DNA of 23,625 bases, from contig MFSB01000041.1 of the NCBI GenBank assembly GCA_001784735.1, forward strand, positions 1 through 23,625, in the 5' to 3' direction. The notes below the pieces were generated by a model. It was given only the letters and a program-made list of their open reading frames with translations. It did not search any database and was not told where the DNA came from. The DNA comes from Candidatus Moranbacteria bacterium RIFCSPLOWO2_12_FULL_48_12 (GTDB lineage: Bacteria; Patescibacteriota; Minisyncoccia; Moranbacterales; UBA1568). Below are positions 14,253-21,876 of this stretch, in pieces. Position 1 is the stretch's first letter; every line of letters starts with the position of its first letter. The position numbers and the translations under genes are program-made.

Positions 14253-14597
14253 TTACTTCTTCGGCTTGAGGCCTTTCCCCTCGAAGATGTTCCGTTTCAG
14301 CTGAAGCATCTCTCCGTGCAGGTCGGCGCGCGCCTGGAGATTTTCCACCGTTTCGCGGAATTTTGTTTCTTTGAAGGCTGTTTCTTTGAAATACGAATCT
14401 ATATATTGTTTCTTTTCATCATCGCTCATATGGTACCGATAGAGACTCTGGTACCAGTTCCATCCGCCGATCGACAATACGATAAGAAAACCCAGAAAGA
14501 AGAACTTCTTGTAATTCCGGAACCAGAAAAATATCGCGCCCCTGAAAGAGAAACGCTTCGCTGATCTTTTGAAGAGAGAAAGAAATGGGATAGTCAT
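14253..14597 (-). CDS. Small membrane protein at the end of the pilMNO operon, 114 aa
   Basis: The start is the ATG at 14597 (MTIPFLSLFKRSAKRF), one base after the pilO stop. The frame extends to 14735, but that part overlaps pilO. A very basic, aromatic N-terminus precedes one transmembrane helix (residues ~31-50, FFFLGFLIVLSIGGWNWYQ). A Lys/Glu-rich helical tail with FKETAFKETKFRETV follows. Its place after pilO matches pilP in other bacteria, but it has no lipobox and no PilP domain that I can see. A pilus-associated role is inferred from position only. Confidence 0.65.
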   Translation of the reverse strand: MTIPFLSLFKRSAKRFSFRGAIFFWFRNYKKFFFLGFLIVLSIGGWNWYQSLYRYHMSDDEKKQYIDSYFKETAFKETKFRETVENLQARADLHGEMLQLKRNIFEGKGLKPKK

Positions 14598-14598
14598 A

Positions 14599-15348
14599 TT
14601 AATTTTGTTTATCCACATACGCCACGACATCGAATACCGCTTCGAAGACATCCTTTTGCGCGGCGAGCAGTTCCGCCCCCCTCGCCTGCGTATTGCCGCC
14701 CGACAGAAAAAATGGATTGACGCCATACCCCGCATCGATCGGAGCCTCCTTTTGCGCTTCCCCCTGCTTCATCTCGATTCGGATGACATCCAACCCGACG
14801 GGAAGCGTTTCCATCTTGCGCAAAAATCCTATGATATCCCCATACTGCCCTCGAGCCTTGATGGAGAGATATAAGTACCGATTGAACGGCATATCGTTTA
14901 GGATATCCGCGACTTTCTCCTTGGAGCCGCTATTTTCCGAAAGTTCGTCGGGATCTCCGCTCTCCGACTGATCCGGTTTGACAGCTGCTTTCTCCCGTTC
15001 GATAATCTTCCCATTCTCTTTCGCGGTGATGCTTATCTCGATATGAGATCCGCTCGCGAGACCCTCAAGCATCTTCACAAAATCCACTACCGTATCTTCT
15101 GTAATGAGAATATCGAGCAATTTATCATTTTGGAGAATGGCATCATACTGCGCCTTGAGTTCCGGCAACCTGGCCACCTGCTTCTCGCGATTCTCTCGCC
15201 TGGCATAGACTTCCTGAATCCCCCGCATCTTCTCATACACGACCTGCTTGAGGGGCAGTATGCCGTACCAGATGATGCCCGCCATGGCCAGAAGCAGGCC
15301 GAGCAGGACAACGCGCGTGACATGTTTTTTGTAGAGAGATGCTATCAT
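14599..15348 (-). CDS. pilO: Type IV pilus inner-membrane protein PilO-like
   Basis: About 249 residues from the ATG at 15348, which overlaps the pilN stop as ATGA. A possible GTG at 15369 would add 7 residues. The architecture is that of PilO: a short cytoplasmic N-terminus, one transmembrane helix (VVLLGLLLAMAGIIWYGILPL), a coiled coil (~35-75) and a periplasmic ferredoxin-like region. PilO pairs with PilN to link the cytoplasmic PilM ring to the pilus channel. A long acidic linker (SESGDPDELSENSGSKEK) is a local feature. The call rests on architecture and operon position. Confidence 0.75.
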   Translation of the reverse strand: MIASLYKKHVTRVVLLGLLLAMAGIIWYGILPLKQVVYEKMRGIQEVYARRENREKQVARLPELKAQYDAILQNDKLLDILITEDTVVDFVKMLEGLASGSHIEISITAKENGKIIEREKAAVKPDQSESGDPDELSENSGSKEKVADILNDMPFNRYLYLSIKARGQYGDIIGFLRKMETLPVGLDVIRIEMKQGEAQKEAPIDAGYGVNPFFLSGGNTQARGAELLAAQKDVFEAVFDVVAYVDKQN

Positions 15349-15908
15349 AGGGTATTGTTTTGCAAACACTCTTTCTGCATTTCAAAATCAATTTGAAAAT
15401 CGATATTTTTTTGCGAAAAGAAGTTGGAAATCGGCACATTGACATTTTTTACGCAGGCGGCTTCCTTGAGACTGGCCTCCAGAGCCAAAATATCGTCCCG
15501 CGCGGCTGCTCGGCCGGAGAGCATGACGGTGTAATTCTTGGTGGTCAGACGATCCACGGCGATACCTTCCGGAAGCAAGGTATCGAGAAGCAAGAACACT
15601 CCCGCGAAAGAGAGGTGCTCCCGCTCGATTCTGCCAACCATCGCGACGGCGACATTCGTATCTTTGAATTTTTTCTGATACGCATCGAGCGTCCTCTGCT
15701 CAGTATACGCTGCATCGTACTGCTGCTCAATCGCCCGCAGACTCTGGAGCTGAAAATCAAGGATGAGATATATGCTCATGAGAATGCTCAAGTAGAACAC
15801 TTCCAGGGTACATACCAGAAAGAGCTGCCACAGAAAAAAGCGGAAGTGAAGCTTGCGCTGGACGCTCTTCTTGTTTTCCTCCGGTAAGAGGTTAAGCAAA
15901 GTCTTCAT
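15345..15908 (-). CDS. pilN: Type IV pilus assembly protein PilN-like
   Basis: About 187 residues from the ATG at 15908 (MKTLLNLLPEENKKS), which overlaps the end of pilM by 17 bases. NLLP near the N-terminus is the PilM-binding motif of PilN. One transmembrane helix follows (~24-50, LFLVCTLEVFYLSILMSIYL), then a coiled coil and a periplasmic domain with the typical LSGRAAARDDILALEASLK pattern. The gene couples translationally to pilO through ATGA. Confidence 0.82.
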   Translation of the reverse strand: MKTLLNLLPEENKKSVQRKLHFRFFLWQLFLVCTLEVFYLSILMSIYLILDFQLQSLRAIEQQYDAAYTEQRTLDAYQKKFKDTNVAVAMVGRIEREHLSFAGVFLLLDTLLPEGIAVDRLTTKNYTVMLSGRAAARDDILALEASLKEAACVKNVNVPISNFFSQKNIDFQIDFEMQKECLQNNTL

Positions 15909-16986
15909 ATTCGTCGAGGCCTCGAAGCGCCAGGCCAATAGCGGTTGAATACTGTACGGAGTGATTGCGGTCGATGAGCGGCAATTGTTCCCCCAGCCTG
16001 AGATTTATCCAAGGATTGCCAAATTCGATCGGCCGCCCCAAACGGCGCGAAAGGTACGGTAAGAGCCCCTGCATATTCGATCCTCCTCCGCACAGCACGA
16101 TAGAATCGATATTCTCGGAGTAATGGAGATTGCTCAGGTAAAAATCAATGGACTTCTCGATTTCCACGGCTATATTCTCGAGCACCGGGAGAGCCGCTTT
16201 CAAAACCGGGCTCTTGAGCGCCAGCGATCCCAGTCCTTGCTTGATCTTGATCTCCTCGGCTTCATCAAAAGAAATGCGCAACGACTTGGAAATAGCATCC
16301 GTCACCATCTGCGAAGAAAGCGGCACGCTCGACGTGAAGCACGGCGTGCTCCCGATAGCGATGAGAAAGCTCGTCCGCCGATCGCCGATGTCGATGATGA
16401 GAGTCGTGCGTTTCTCGTTCTTTTCGGCCAAGAGGCTCCGAGCCTGAGCGATAGACTCCGTTTCCAAGCCGATGACTTCCAGTCCGGCTGCCGCCAATAC
16501 CGTCTGGAATTGGTCTACCACGCTCCGCGCCACCGCCACGACCAGCACGCTTATCTTGCCTTTTTCCTGAGTCAGATTGAGATCCAGGATCTGCCAATCA
16601 TAATATACTTGTTCAAGCGTCAGAGGAATGTTGGCTTCGATCTCCCATTTGATAGCCTCCCTGACTTCATCTTCTTCCATCGCGGGAAGAGAAATGATGC
16701 GCAGGAACGCCTTGGTTTCCGGCAATGAGCATACTACTTGGCGAGTTTTTATTTTTTTTGGACCGGATTTTTGGAGGAGGGCTGTGATAGCGCTTTCCAC
16801 CGCTTCAGTATTCATAATCTCACCATCAATCACGCTCCCTACGGGCAGCGGTACCGAACCGAAACTCACAATCGAGTCATGCTGCCCCGTCCGATTGAGC
16901 CACACCGCTTTCATCGAGAGGTCGCTCAAATCCAACCCGAACGCGGCTGGAAAAAGATCAAAGATTTTTTTCTGCAATATATTCAT
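15892..16986 (-). CDS. pilM: Type IV pilus assembly ATPase-like protein PilM
   Basis: The 364-residue cytoplasmic actin-like protein has FGLDLSDLSMKAV at residues ~16-28 and the phosphate-binding TLIIDIGDRRTSFLIA (~195). The adenosine motif IVLCGGGSNMQGLLPYLSRR lies near 296. It fits the PilM/FtsA fold, forming a ring that binds PilN. It is the first gene of the pilM-N-O subcluster, separated from the upstream pilin genes by 126 bases holding a hairpin repeat and its own -10. Confidence 0.9.
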   Translation of the reverse strand: MNILQKKIFDLFPAAFGLDLSDLSMKAVWLNRTGQHDSIVSFGSVPLPVGSVIDGEIMNTEAVESAITALLQKSGPKKIKTRQVVCSLPETKAFLRIISLPAMEEDEVREAIKWEIEANIPLTLEQVYYDWQILDLNLTQEKGKISVLVVAVARSVVDQFQTVLAAAGLEVIGLETESIAQARSLLAEKNEKRTTLIIDIGDRRTSFLIAIGSTPCFTSSVPLSSQMVTDAISKSLRISFDEAEEIKIKQGLGSLALKSPVLKAALPVLENIAVEIEKSIDFYLSNLHYSENIDSIVLCGGGSNMQGLLPYLSRRLGRPIEFGNPWINLRLGEQLPLIDRNHSVQYSTAIGLALRGLDEYEDFA

Positions 16987-17016
16987 CGCTTTTGATATGT
17001 ATTTTTTCTCTTCACC

Positions 17017-17022
17017 ATTGTA
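17017..17022 (-). promoter_or_regulatory. Extended -10 upstream of pilM
   Basis: TACAAT on the minus strand is preceded by TGA, giving a TGnTACAAT extended -10, 31 bases before the pilM ATG. No good -35 is seen. It suggests pilMNO can be transcribed independently of pilC and the pilins. Confidence 0.4.
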
Positions 17023-17040
17023 TCACATCCGCTCTCTTCC

Positions 17041-17063
17041 CCCTCCCCTTTTCAAGGGGAGGG
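17041..17063. repeat. GC-rich hairpin repeat between pilus gene groups
   Basis: CCCTCCCCTT-TTC-AAGGGGAGGG is a perfect 10-bp stem followed by TAGGGAGGGGTG. It resembles the CTCCCCT...AGGGGAG core of the repeat inside the reverse transcriptase gene, so it may be the same dispersed family. On the minus strand no T-run follows it. Confidence 0.55.
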
Positions 17064-17074
17064 TAGGGAGGGGT

Positions 17075-17102
17075 GATTCCTAATTCACAATTCCTGATTC
17101 TC
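17075..17102. repeat. Period-7 array downstream of the PilX-like gene
   Basis: Four tandem heptamers: GATTCCT, AATTCAC, AATTCCT, GATTCTC. Same family as the arrays at 14149-14244 and 20527-20561. It lies just after the PilX-like stop. Confidence 0.55.
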
Positions 17103-17112
17103 TTTCTCCAGA

Positions 17113-18525
17113 TTATTTCTCTTCCCACAAATCCATCTCATACTGCGTGCTTGTAGGAAAATATGGCGGCGGACAATACAAGAGATTGTTGTCATAGTAC
17201 AGATTCCGAGTTATATAGCCCCAATTTTGAGTGCCATTCGTCCAGGCAAAACCATAGCGCAGGTTTGTAGCCAGCGCACCATACACTGTGATAACGCTCT
17301 TGATATCGGATGTTCCATAATTCGCACGTCCGACACGTCCGCTTTGCGCGAGAAGCGCCCCATCGATCTTGAGATCAGTCTCGCTGCTTTTGATGATCTC
17401 CACGTCCTTCTGGCCAATAAGACCGAGGATGTCCGTACAGTCATAATTCGTATAACGGATGTCTTTGCCTATGTATATATTTTTCAACGATGAAGACAGA
17501 AGATTGGCCGCAACAATCGTGGTCCGCCTGCCATTGACCGCTCCTTCCAACCATACATGTCCTTCAACAAAGATCACTCCTTCATTTGGTATGGCATAGG
17601 TCTGCCATCCGCCGCTATAATTGTTGATCTCATTGGTTGAGGCGACGAAGCTCTGCACCGTGCGAATATCGAATGTGTCATCCGTTTTCAAAATAATATG
17701 CCTCCCCTGATGGGTATTGTCGAAATATCGGCTCCCATTCGTCCCGGCTTGAGCCACGCTTTTTATCAGACTCAAATCGCCCAGCACACCATTAAAATCA
17801 ACTGTCGTTTCTGGAAACATCCGTCCCGCCTCAAAAATATCCGTTCGTGTGGGCACAGCCGCTGGCGGGAGAGGGTCGGCCGGAGCGTCGTGAGTATGCA
17901 CCCCGAATTCGTTTCCGCCAGTGTGATCCGGATCATTAAATGTCGCCACAGAGCTTGATACGATGTTGTGGGCCACGCCGTCAAAACGAATACCTTTATT
18001 CGAATGGATGGTTCCGAACACTTCTGTCCCGGCGCCGAACCGAATAAAATCATTGGCCAACACGATATGTTCGCTCCACGACGGCCGGCGCAAGCGCACC
18101 TCGAGGACGCGCAAATCGTTCGGGTACTTATATGTCCATCCAGTCGACCGGACTACCACGACCGTCGAACCGAGCGTCGGCGCTGTCACTTCGAGACGAT
18201 ATTTTCCTACCGCGGATCCGCCGGGATCTTTATATTCCGCCTCATACGGCGTCGCTACCCCATACGGATTGCCGCTTGTCCAAAAATCCTGCACCTGTTG
18301 CGCTGTCCTCCCTTCTACTTGATGGGCCAAATACCAGCGATAAAAATGAGTGCCAGACTCCGCAATCTGAAACGCTTGTTCCCTAGCATGGATACGCAAA
18401 GAATATTTCGTCTGCCCCACTACGAAACCGATAATGGAAGTCAGCATAATAGCCACCGCTGACATAATGACCAAGCCGAACGCCAATGCCGATCCTTTTA
18501 ACTTCTTCTTGTCAGGATTCTTCAT
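17113..18525 (-). CDS. PilX-like minor pilus assembly protein
   Basis: The 470-residue protein overlaps the previous gene by ATGA and has a Shine-Dalgarno (GGAG, 6 bases before). The N-terminus KKLKGSALAFGLVIMSAVAIML is the PilX_N pattern: a basic segment, a prepilin-like G/S boundary and a long hydrophobic helix (~12-37), followed by AREQAFQIAESGTHFYRW, typical of PilX/GspK-like proteins. The large C-terminal domain (~150-470) is beta-rich, with repeated GTIHSNKGIRF and VWLEGAVNG patterns suggesting a beta-helix. It probably sits at the pilus tip or primes assembly (inference from related minor pilins). Confidence 0.7.
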   Translation of the reverse strand: MKNPDKKKLKGSALAFGLVIMSAVAIMLTSIIGFVVGQTKYSLRIHAREQAFQIAESGTHFYRWYLAHQVEGRTAQQVQDFWTSGNPYGVATPYEAEYKDPGGSAVGKYRLEVTAPTLGSTVVVVRSTGWTYKYPNDLRVLEVRLRRPSWSEHIVLANDFIRFGAGTEVFGTIHSNKGIRFDGVAHNIVSSSVATFNDPDHTGGNEFGVHTHDAPADPLPPAAVPTRTDIFEAGRMFPETTVDFNGVLGDLSLIKSVAQAGTNGSRYFDNTHQGRHIILKTDDTFDIRTVQSFVASTNEINNYSGGWQTYAIPNEGVIFVEGHVWLEGAVNGRRTTIVAANLLSSSLKNIYIGKDIRYTNYDCTDILGLIGQKDVEIIKSSETDLKIDGALLAQSGRVGRANYGTSDIKSVITVYGALATNLRYGFAWTNGTQNWGYITRNLYYDNNLLYCPPPYFPTSTQYEMDLWEEK

Positions 18526-19145
18526 AGTATCTCCAGATTACGCAAATCCGCAAATGACTCGATATTGACATTATTGGGTGCCCGCACCGGATCGATATTC
18601 ATGAGAAGGTGAACACGGATAAGCCGCACATCCTGGACATTGATCGGTGTTACCAGAGGATTGTTAATAGCATCCCCGGGATAGTTCTCATTGTAATAAT
18701 AGAAAACTGGATCAACATCTGTATTCACGATATAATTTGCCAGTACAGACACCGTATCGTCACTCGCCGGATACGTCACTGGCATTGTAGCCAGCGGATT
18801 GGTCACCCCCATTTTGAGCTGATCATTCACCAGGTCGAGAAAATAATGCACCCGTTCCGTCACGTCGTCGTCGTCGATATCGATGTATACCTTCAAGTCA
18901 AAATCTGACCCTGATTCCACGGGAAAATCACCATTGTCAGCCTGGCGGACGCTCCGTAAGGCTGTGATGATCTTGTTCGTGGCGCGAGAGACTGCCGCCG
19001 AAGAGACTCCTTCTTCTATGATGAATTTATTCGTCCCCAGACTTTTCAAAAGAAGCAAGGAAAATCCTCCCATGCCGATAAGCATGATGCTGATAGCTAT
19101 CAGCATTTCTACGAGCGTCATCGCTTTCAATGTTCTTCGCTTCAT
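18522..19145 (-). CDS. Type IV prepilin, PilW-like
   Basis: About 207 residues from the ATG at 19145 (MKRRTLKAMTLVEMLIAISI). A TTG at 19154 overlapping the upstream stop would add 3 residues. The class III signal is clear: a basic leader, cleavage expected between A8 and M9, Glu at +5, then a 20-residue hydrophobic helix. The residue before the cut is Ala instead of the usual Gly, and +1 is Met instead of Phe; both are tolerated by some prepilin peptidases. The rest is a variable acidic globular domain with VYIDIDDDDVTERVHY. Confidence 0.8.
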   Translation of the reverse strand: MKRRTLKAMTLVEMLIAISIMLIGMGGFSLLLLKSLGTNKFIIEEGVSSAAVSRATNKIITALRSVRQADNGDFPVESGSDFDLKVYIDIDDDDVTERVHYFLDLVNDQLKMGVTNPLATMPVTYPASDDTVSVLANYIVNTDVDPVFYYYNENYPGDAINNPLVTPINVQDVRLIRVHLLMNIDPVRAPNNVNIESFADLRNLEIL

Positions 19146-19150
19146 ATTTG

Positions 19151-20554
19151 TCAACTGGCAGTCAGTGCTATATTTTTATCAACCAATGCGCCGCTTACAG
19201 TCACCGTCCCCGTATAATTGCCAAAGCCGGTAGCGCTCACCGTTATGTCATACGTCCCAGCCGCAAGCTCTGGCAAGGCTGTCGGAAAATAGGCATAGCC
19301 ATATTGATCAGTCGCCGCGGTTACATCATAAAGAAGCAGCGCGTGAAAAAGGCGGACGCTGGCGCCCGCTATGGGGCTCTCATCGGCCTGATTCGTTATC
19401 ACTGCCTTGACTGAACCAATTTGCTTATTCAATAGAATAGCCGTAATATTTTTCTCTGCTCCCGCAATTACCTCAAATATGTCCCGCGCTGTTTCTTCGG
19501 GGCTGAATTTATAAAACTCATACTGCGTATCCGTAATGGAAAATGTATACTGTCCGCTGCTCTCTCCAGCAAAAGTTTTGTCGCCGGAAACATCAGTGCT
19601 GACATCCTGGGAAAAAGCATACACGGGAGTACCAGGAACAGGAGTGGAAGTTGTGCCGAGAACTCTGCCGCCCACAGTATGGGTAGCGATGCTCGGCACG
19701 GCCGCTCCAAAGGGGTCTTCGGTATGGATCTGGATGTCCGATGATTCATCAATCTTGATGGTTATCGGATTGAGCGCTCCGGCATTTACCGACACATGCT
19801 CATCTATCGGATCAAAAGCCGAGGTCGGATAGGGCGGGTATGTAACTGCGCCATAGTAACCGCTTTTTGAAACGGTAAGCGTATAGTCTTGTGCGCCGGG
19901 CGGTACACTGGCGGGTGTCGCCGGTAAAGTTATGTTGCCCGTCGCATCGGTTTGAGTCGTCAAATCAACGCTCGTAGCGCTATTGACCAAGCGCACCGTT
20001 ACACCAGAAATGCCAGAGCCGGAAGTATCGAGGATATTGATGGAGAGCACGCCGCCGCCCGCCGATGTCTCGACTCCGTTTGGAGAAACATTGGCAAAAA
20101 CGGTAACCGTCTGATCAGCTCCGCCGCTCCCCCACGCAACAGAAATCCTGATGCGCTTGTAGTCATTGGGGATCGCGTCGTTCGGCGTCCCTCCGAGCGT
20201 ACCGTCAAAAGAATCGTCTGCGTACTGGACAAAGGTATGCACCGCGTATTGCCGCGTGTTCACGCTGATAGTCTCATCCTCGAGCAGATCCCCCGCAGGA
20301 ATGCCGTACACCCAAGCGCTGCCGTTCCAATGCTTGGTGCCGATACTATCATAATCAATGCTGCGGATGATCTCCATTTTCTGGTTGGCCAAGGCTGTTG
20401 CGCCGAGACGGTTTTTCGATTCGATAATCAGGCGCGTGCCTACCGCATACGCCTCAAAAAAAGCCGTAGAGACGACGGCAAATAAAAAAAGAAAGACCAG
20501 AGCTTCGATCAAAGTGAAGCCCCTTGAATTCTTGATTCCTGATTCATGATTCAT
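19151..20554 (-). CDS. Large prepilin (PilV-like) with carboxypeptidase-regulatory-like repeats
   Basis: The 467-residue protein starts at ATG 20554 with AGGA 5 bases before. The leader is MNHESGIKNSRG, cut before FTLIEALVFLFLF with Glu at +5. After the pilin helix and globular part (~30-165) come at least two, probably three, Ig-like/carboxypeptidase regulatory-like modules: ~172-240 (LSINILDTSGSGISGVTVRL), ~285-375, and ~382-467 (GSVKAVITNQADESPIAGAS). Such modules are surface adhesion folds, so this is probably a minor pilin that displays an adhesin. The leader is encoded by a period-7 repeat array that also spans the pilC stop. Confidence 0.8.
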   Translation of the reverse strand: MNHESGIKNSRGFTLIEALVFLFLFAVVSTAFFEAYAVGTRLIIESKNRLGATALANQKMEIIRSIDYDSIGTKHWNGSAWVYGIPAGDLLEDETISVNTRQYAVHTFVQYADDSFDGTLGGTPNDAIPNDYKRIRISVAWGSGGADQTVTVFANVSPNGVETSAGGGVLSINILDTSGSGISGVTVRLVNSATSVDLTTQTDATGNITLPATPASVPPGAQDYTLTVSKSGYYGAVTYPPYPTSAFDPIDEHVSVNAGALNPITIKIDESSDIQIHTEDPFGAAVPSIATHTVGGRVLGTTSTPVPGTPVYAFSQDVSTDVSGDKTFAGESSGQYTFSITDTQYEFYKFSPEETARDIFEVIAGAEKNITAILLNKQIGSVKAVITNQADESPIAGASVRLFHALLLYDVTAATDQYGYAYFPTALPELAAGTYDITVSATGFGNYTGTVTVSGALVDKNIALTAS

Positions 20555-20561
20555 GATTCCT
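20527..20561. repeat. Period-7 array bridging pilC stop and prepilin start
   Basis: Five tandem heptamers: AATTCTT, GATTCCT, GATTCAT, GATTCAT, GATTCCT. They cover the pilC stop (20562-20560), the Shine-Dalgarno, the ATG (20554-20552) and the first codons of the prepilin leader. Confidence 0.65.
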
Positions 20562-21780
20562 ATTTAATATTCTCGAGGACAGAGTACATCGGCTGCAGCA
20601 TCGCCACCGCGAAAAACCCTACCGCTCCGCCGATGAGGAGCATAAGGATCGGCTCGATGATGGACGACATATTCTTGGTGATCTGCGACACTTCCTCCTC
20701 ATAGAATTCCGCCAGGCGCTGCAGCACAGCTTCTGTTTTCCCGGTTTCTTCGCCCACTTCGAGGATCTGCGGCACCAGAGTCGGGAATATCCGCGGGTAC
20801 TTATAAATAACCTTGCTCAACTCGACGCCTTTCTGGACTTCTCCGATGGCTTCTGCCAAGGCATCTTTGTAATACACATTCCCTAATGTTTTTGACACGA
20901 TAGAAAGGCCGCTCACCACCGAGATGCCGCTCTTCAGAAGAGAGCTATAAATGCGAGCGAAACGCGCGCAATTGACTTTGACCACGATATTGCCGACAAT
21001 CGGCATATAGATAAAAACGATACCGAAAAAACGCTTGCCAGGCTTCGTCCCGAAAAAAACTTTCACTGCAATCGCTGCCGCTATGAAAAGCGCTGTGCTC
21101 AGTATGGCATGATTGCGGAGAAAATCGCTCATGCCCATGATAAACACCGTTGTCGCCGGCAACTGCACATCCATATCCTGAAAAACGCCGGTAATTTTCG
21201 GAAGGATGTACGTCAGCATCAGAACAGCAATGCCGATCATGGCCGCCACGATCACCGCCGGATAAATGAGCGCCCCGAGCACTTTGCTTCTCAAATCATT
21301 CTCTTTTTCCAGTTGGAGCGCCAGAATATCAAGTATTTCTTCAAGATTACCGCTCACCTCTCCCACACTGATCATACTGACAAAGAGCTCGTTGAAGACA
21401 TTCGGGTACCGGGCCAGACCATCTGCCAGCGTCTTGCCGCTCTGTACGTCATCATAAACGCTCAAAAGGATCTTATTGAATCTCTTGTTTTTTGTCTGGA
21501 TGCTTAAATTGTGGACTGCTCGAGAAACCGTTAGTCCGGACGACACCATGACCGCCAGGTTCCGCGTAAATACCATTTTTTCTTTCAGCGGAACGGAGGC
21601 AAAACGATCAAAAAATTTGATGCCGATGGATTTGGTCGTCTCGATCTCCTTGTGCGAAGTCAGCAAGACCCCCTGCTCCCGAAGGTTCTGAGCCAATTTC
21701 TTCTCATCCTGAGCTTCCGCTTCGCCGCCGGAACTTTCTCCGGTAGTGATATTTTTTGCGGTATAGAAAAATTTCGGCAT
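20560..21780 (-). CDS. pilC: Type IV pilus inner-membrane platform protein PilC (GspF family)
   Basis: About 406 residues from the ATG at 21780 (MPKFFYTAKNITTGESSGG), the standard PilC opening. The frame extends to 21843 but that part overlaps the promoter. Two T2SSF domains are seen: ~65-190 (FTRNLAVMVSSGLTVSRAV, with MISVGEVSGNLEEIL) and ~270-395 (CARFARIYSSLLKSGISV, with ILEVGEETGKTEAVL). Membrane segments include the helix after LGALIYPAVIVAAMIG and the C-terminal EPILMLLIGGAVGFFAVAML. It is the platform on which the extension and retraction ATPases act; those ATPases are not in this window. First gene of the pilus cluster. Confidence 0.93.
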   Translation of the reverse strand: MPKFFYTAKNITTGESSGGEAEAQDEKKLAQNLREQGVLLTSHKEIETTKSIGIKFFDRFASVPLKEKMVFTRNLAVMVSSGLTVSRAVHNLSIQTKNKRFNKILLSVYDDVQSGKTLADGLARYPNVFNELFVSMISVGEVSGNLEEILDILALQLEKENDLRSKVLGALIYPAVIVAAMIGIAVLMLTYILPKITGVFQDMDVQLPATTVFIMGMSDFLRNHAILSTALFIAAAIAVKVFFGTKPGKRFFGIVFIYMPIVGNIVVKVNCARFARIYSSLLKSGISVVSGLSIVSKTLGNVYYKDALAEAIGEVQKGVELSKVIYKYPRIFPTLVPQILEVGEETGKTEAVLQRLAEFYEEEVSQITKNMSSIIEPILMLLIGGAVGFFAVAMLQPMYSVLENIK

Positions 21781-21811
21781 AATGCATGCTTTGTTTGTGT
21801 TTCGTGCCTCA

Positions 21812-21838
21812 ATTATACCACACTTTGACCAATGTAAA
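21812..21838 (-). promoter_or_regulatory. Promoter of the pilus operon
   Basis: On the minus strand a perfect TATAAT (21817-21812) is preceded by TGG, giving an extended -10. A TTTACA (21838-21833) lies 15 bases upstream, a short spacer compensated by the extended -10. It ends 31 bases before the pilC ATG. Confidence 0.65.
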
Positions 21839-21876
21839 GTCACTGGAAAACGTAATATAGAAAATGAAGATTTGGA

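Noticed and set aside
14149..20561. Heptamer arrays as CRISPR repeats or replication iterons
   Set aside because: The units are 7 bases without spacers, too short for CRISPR, and no replication initiator gene or DnaA-box cluster is nearby.
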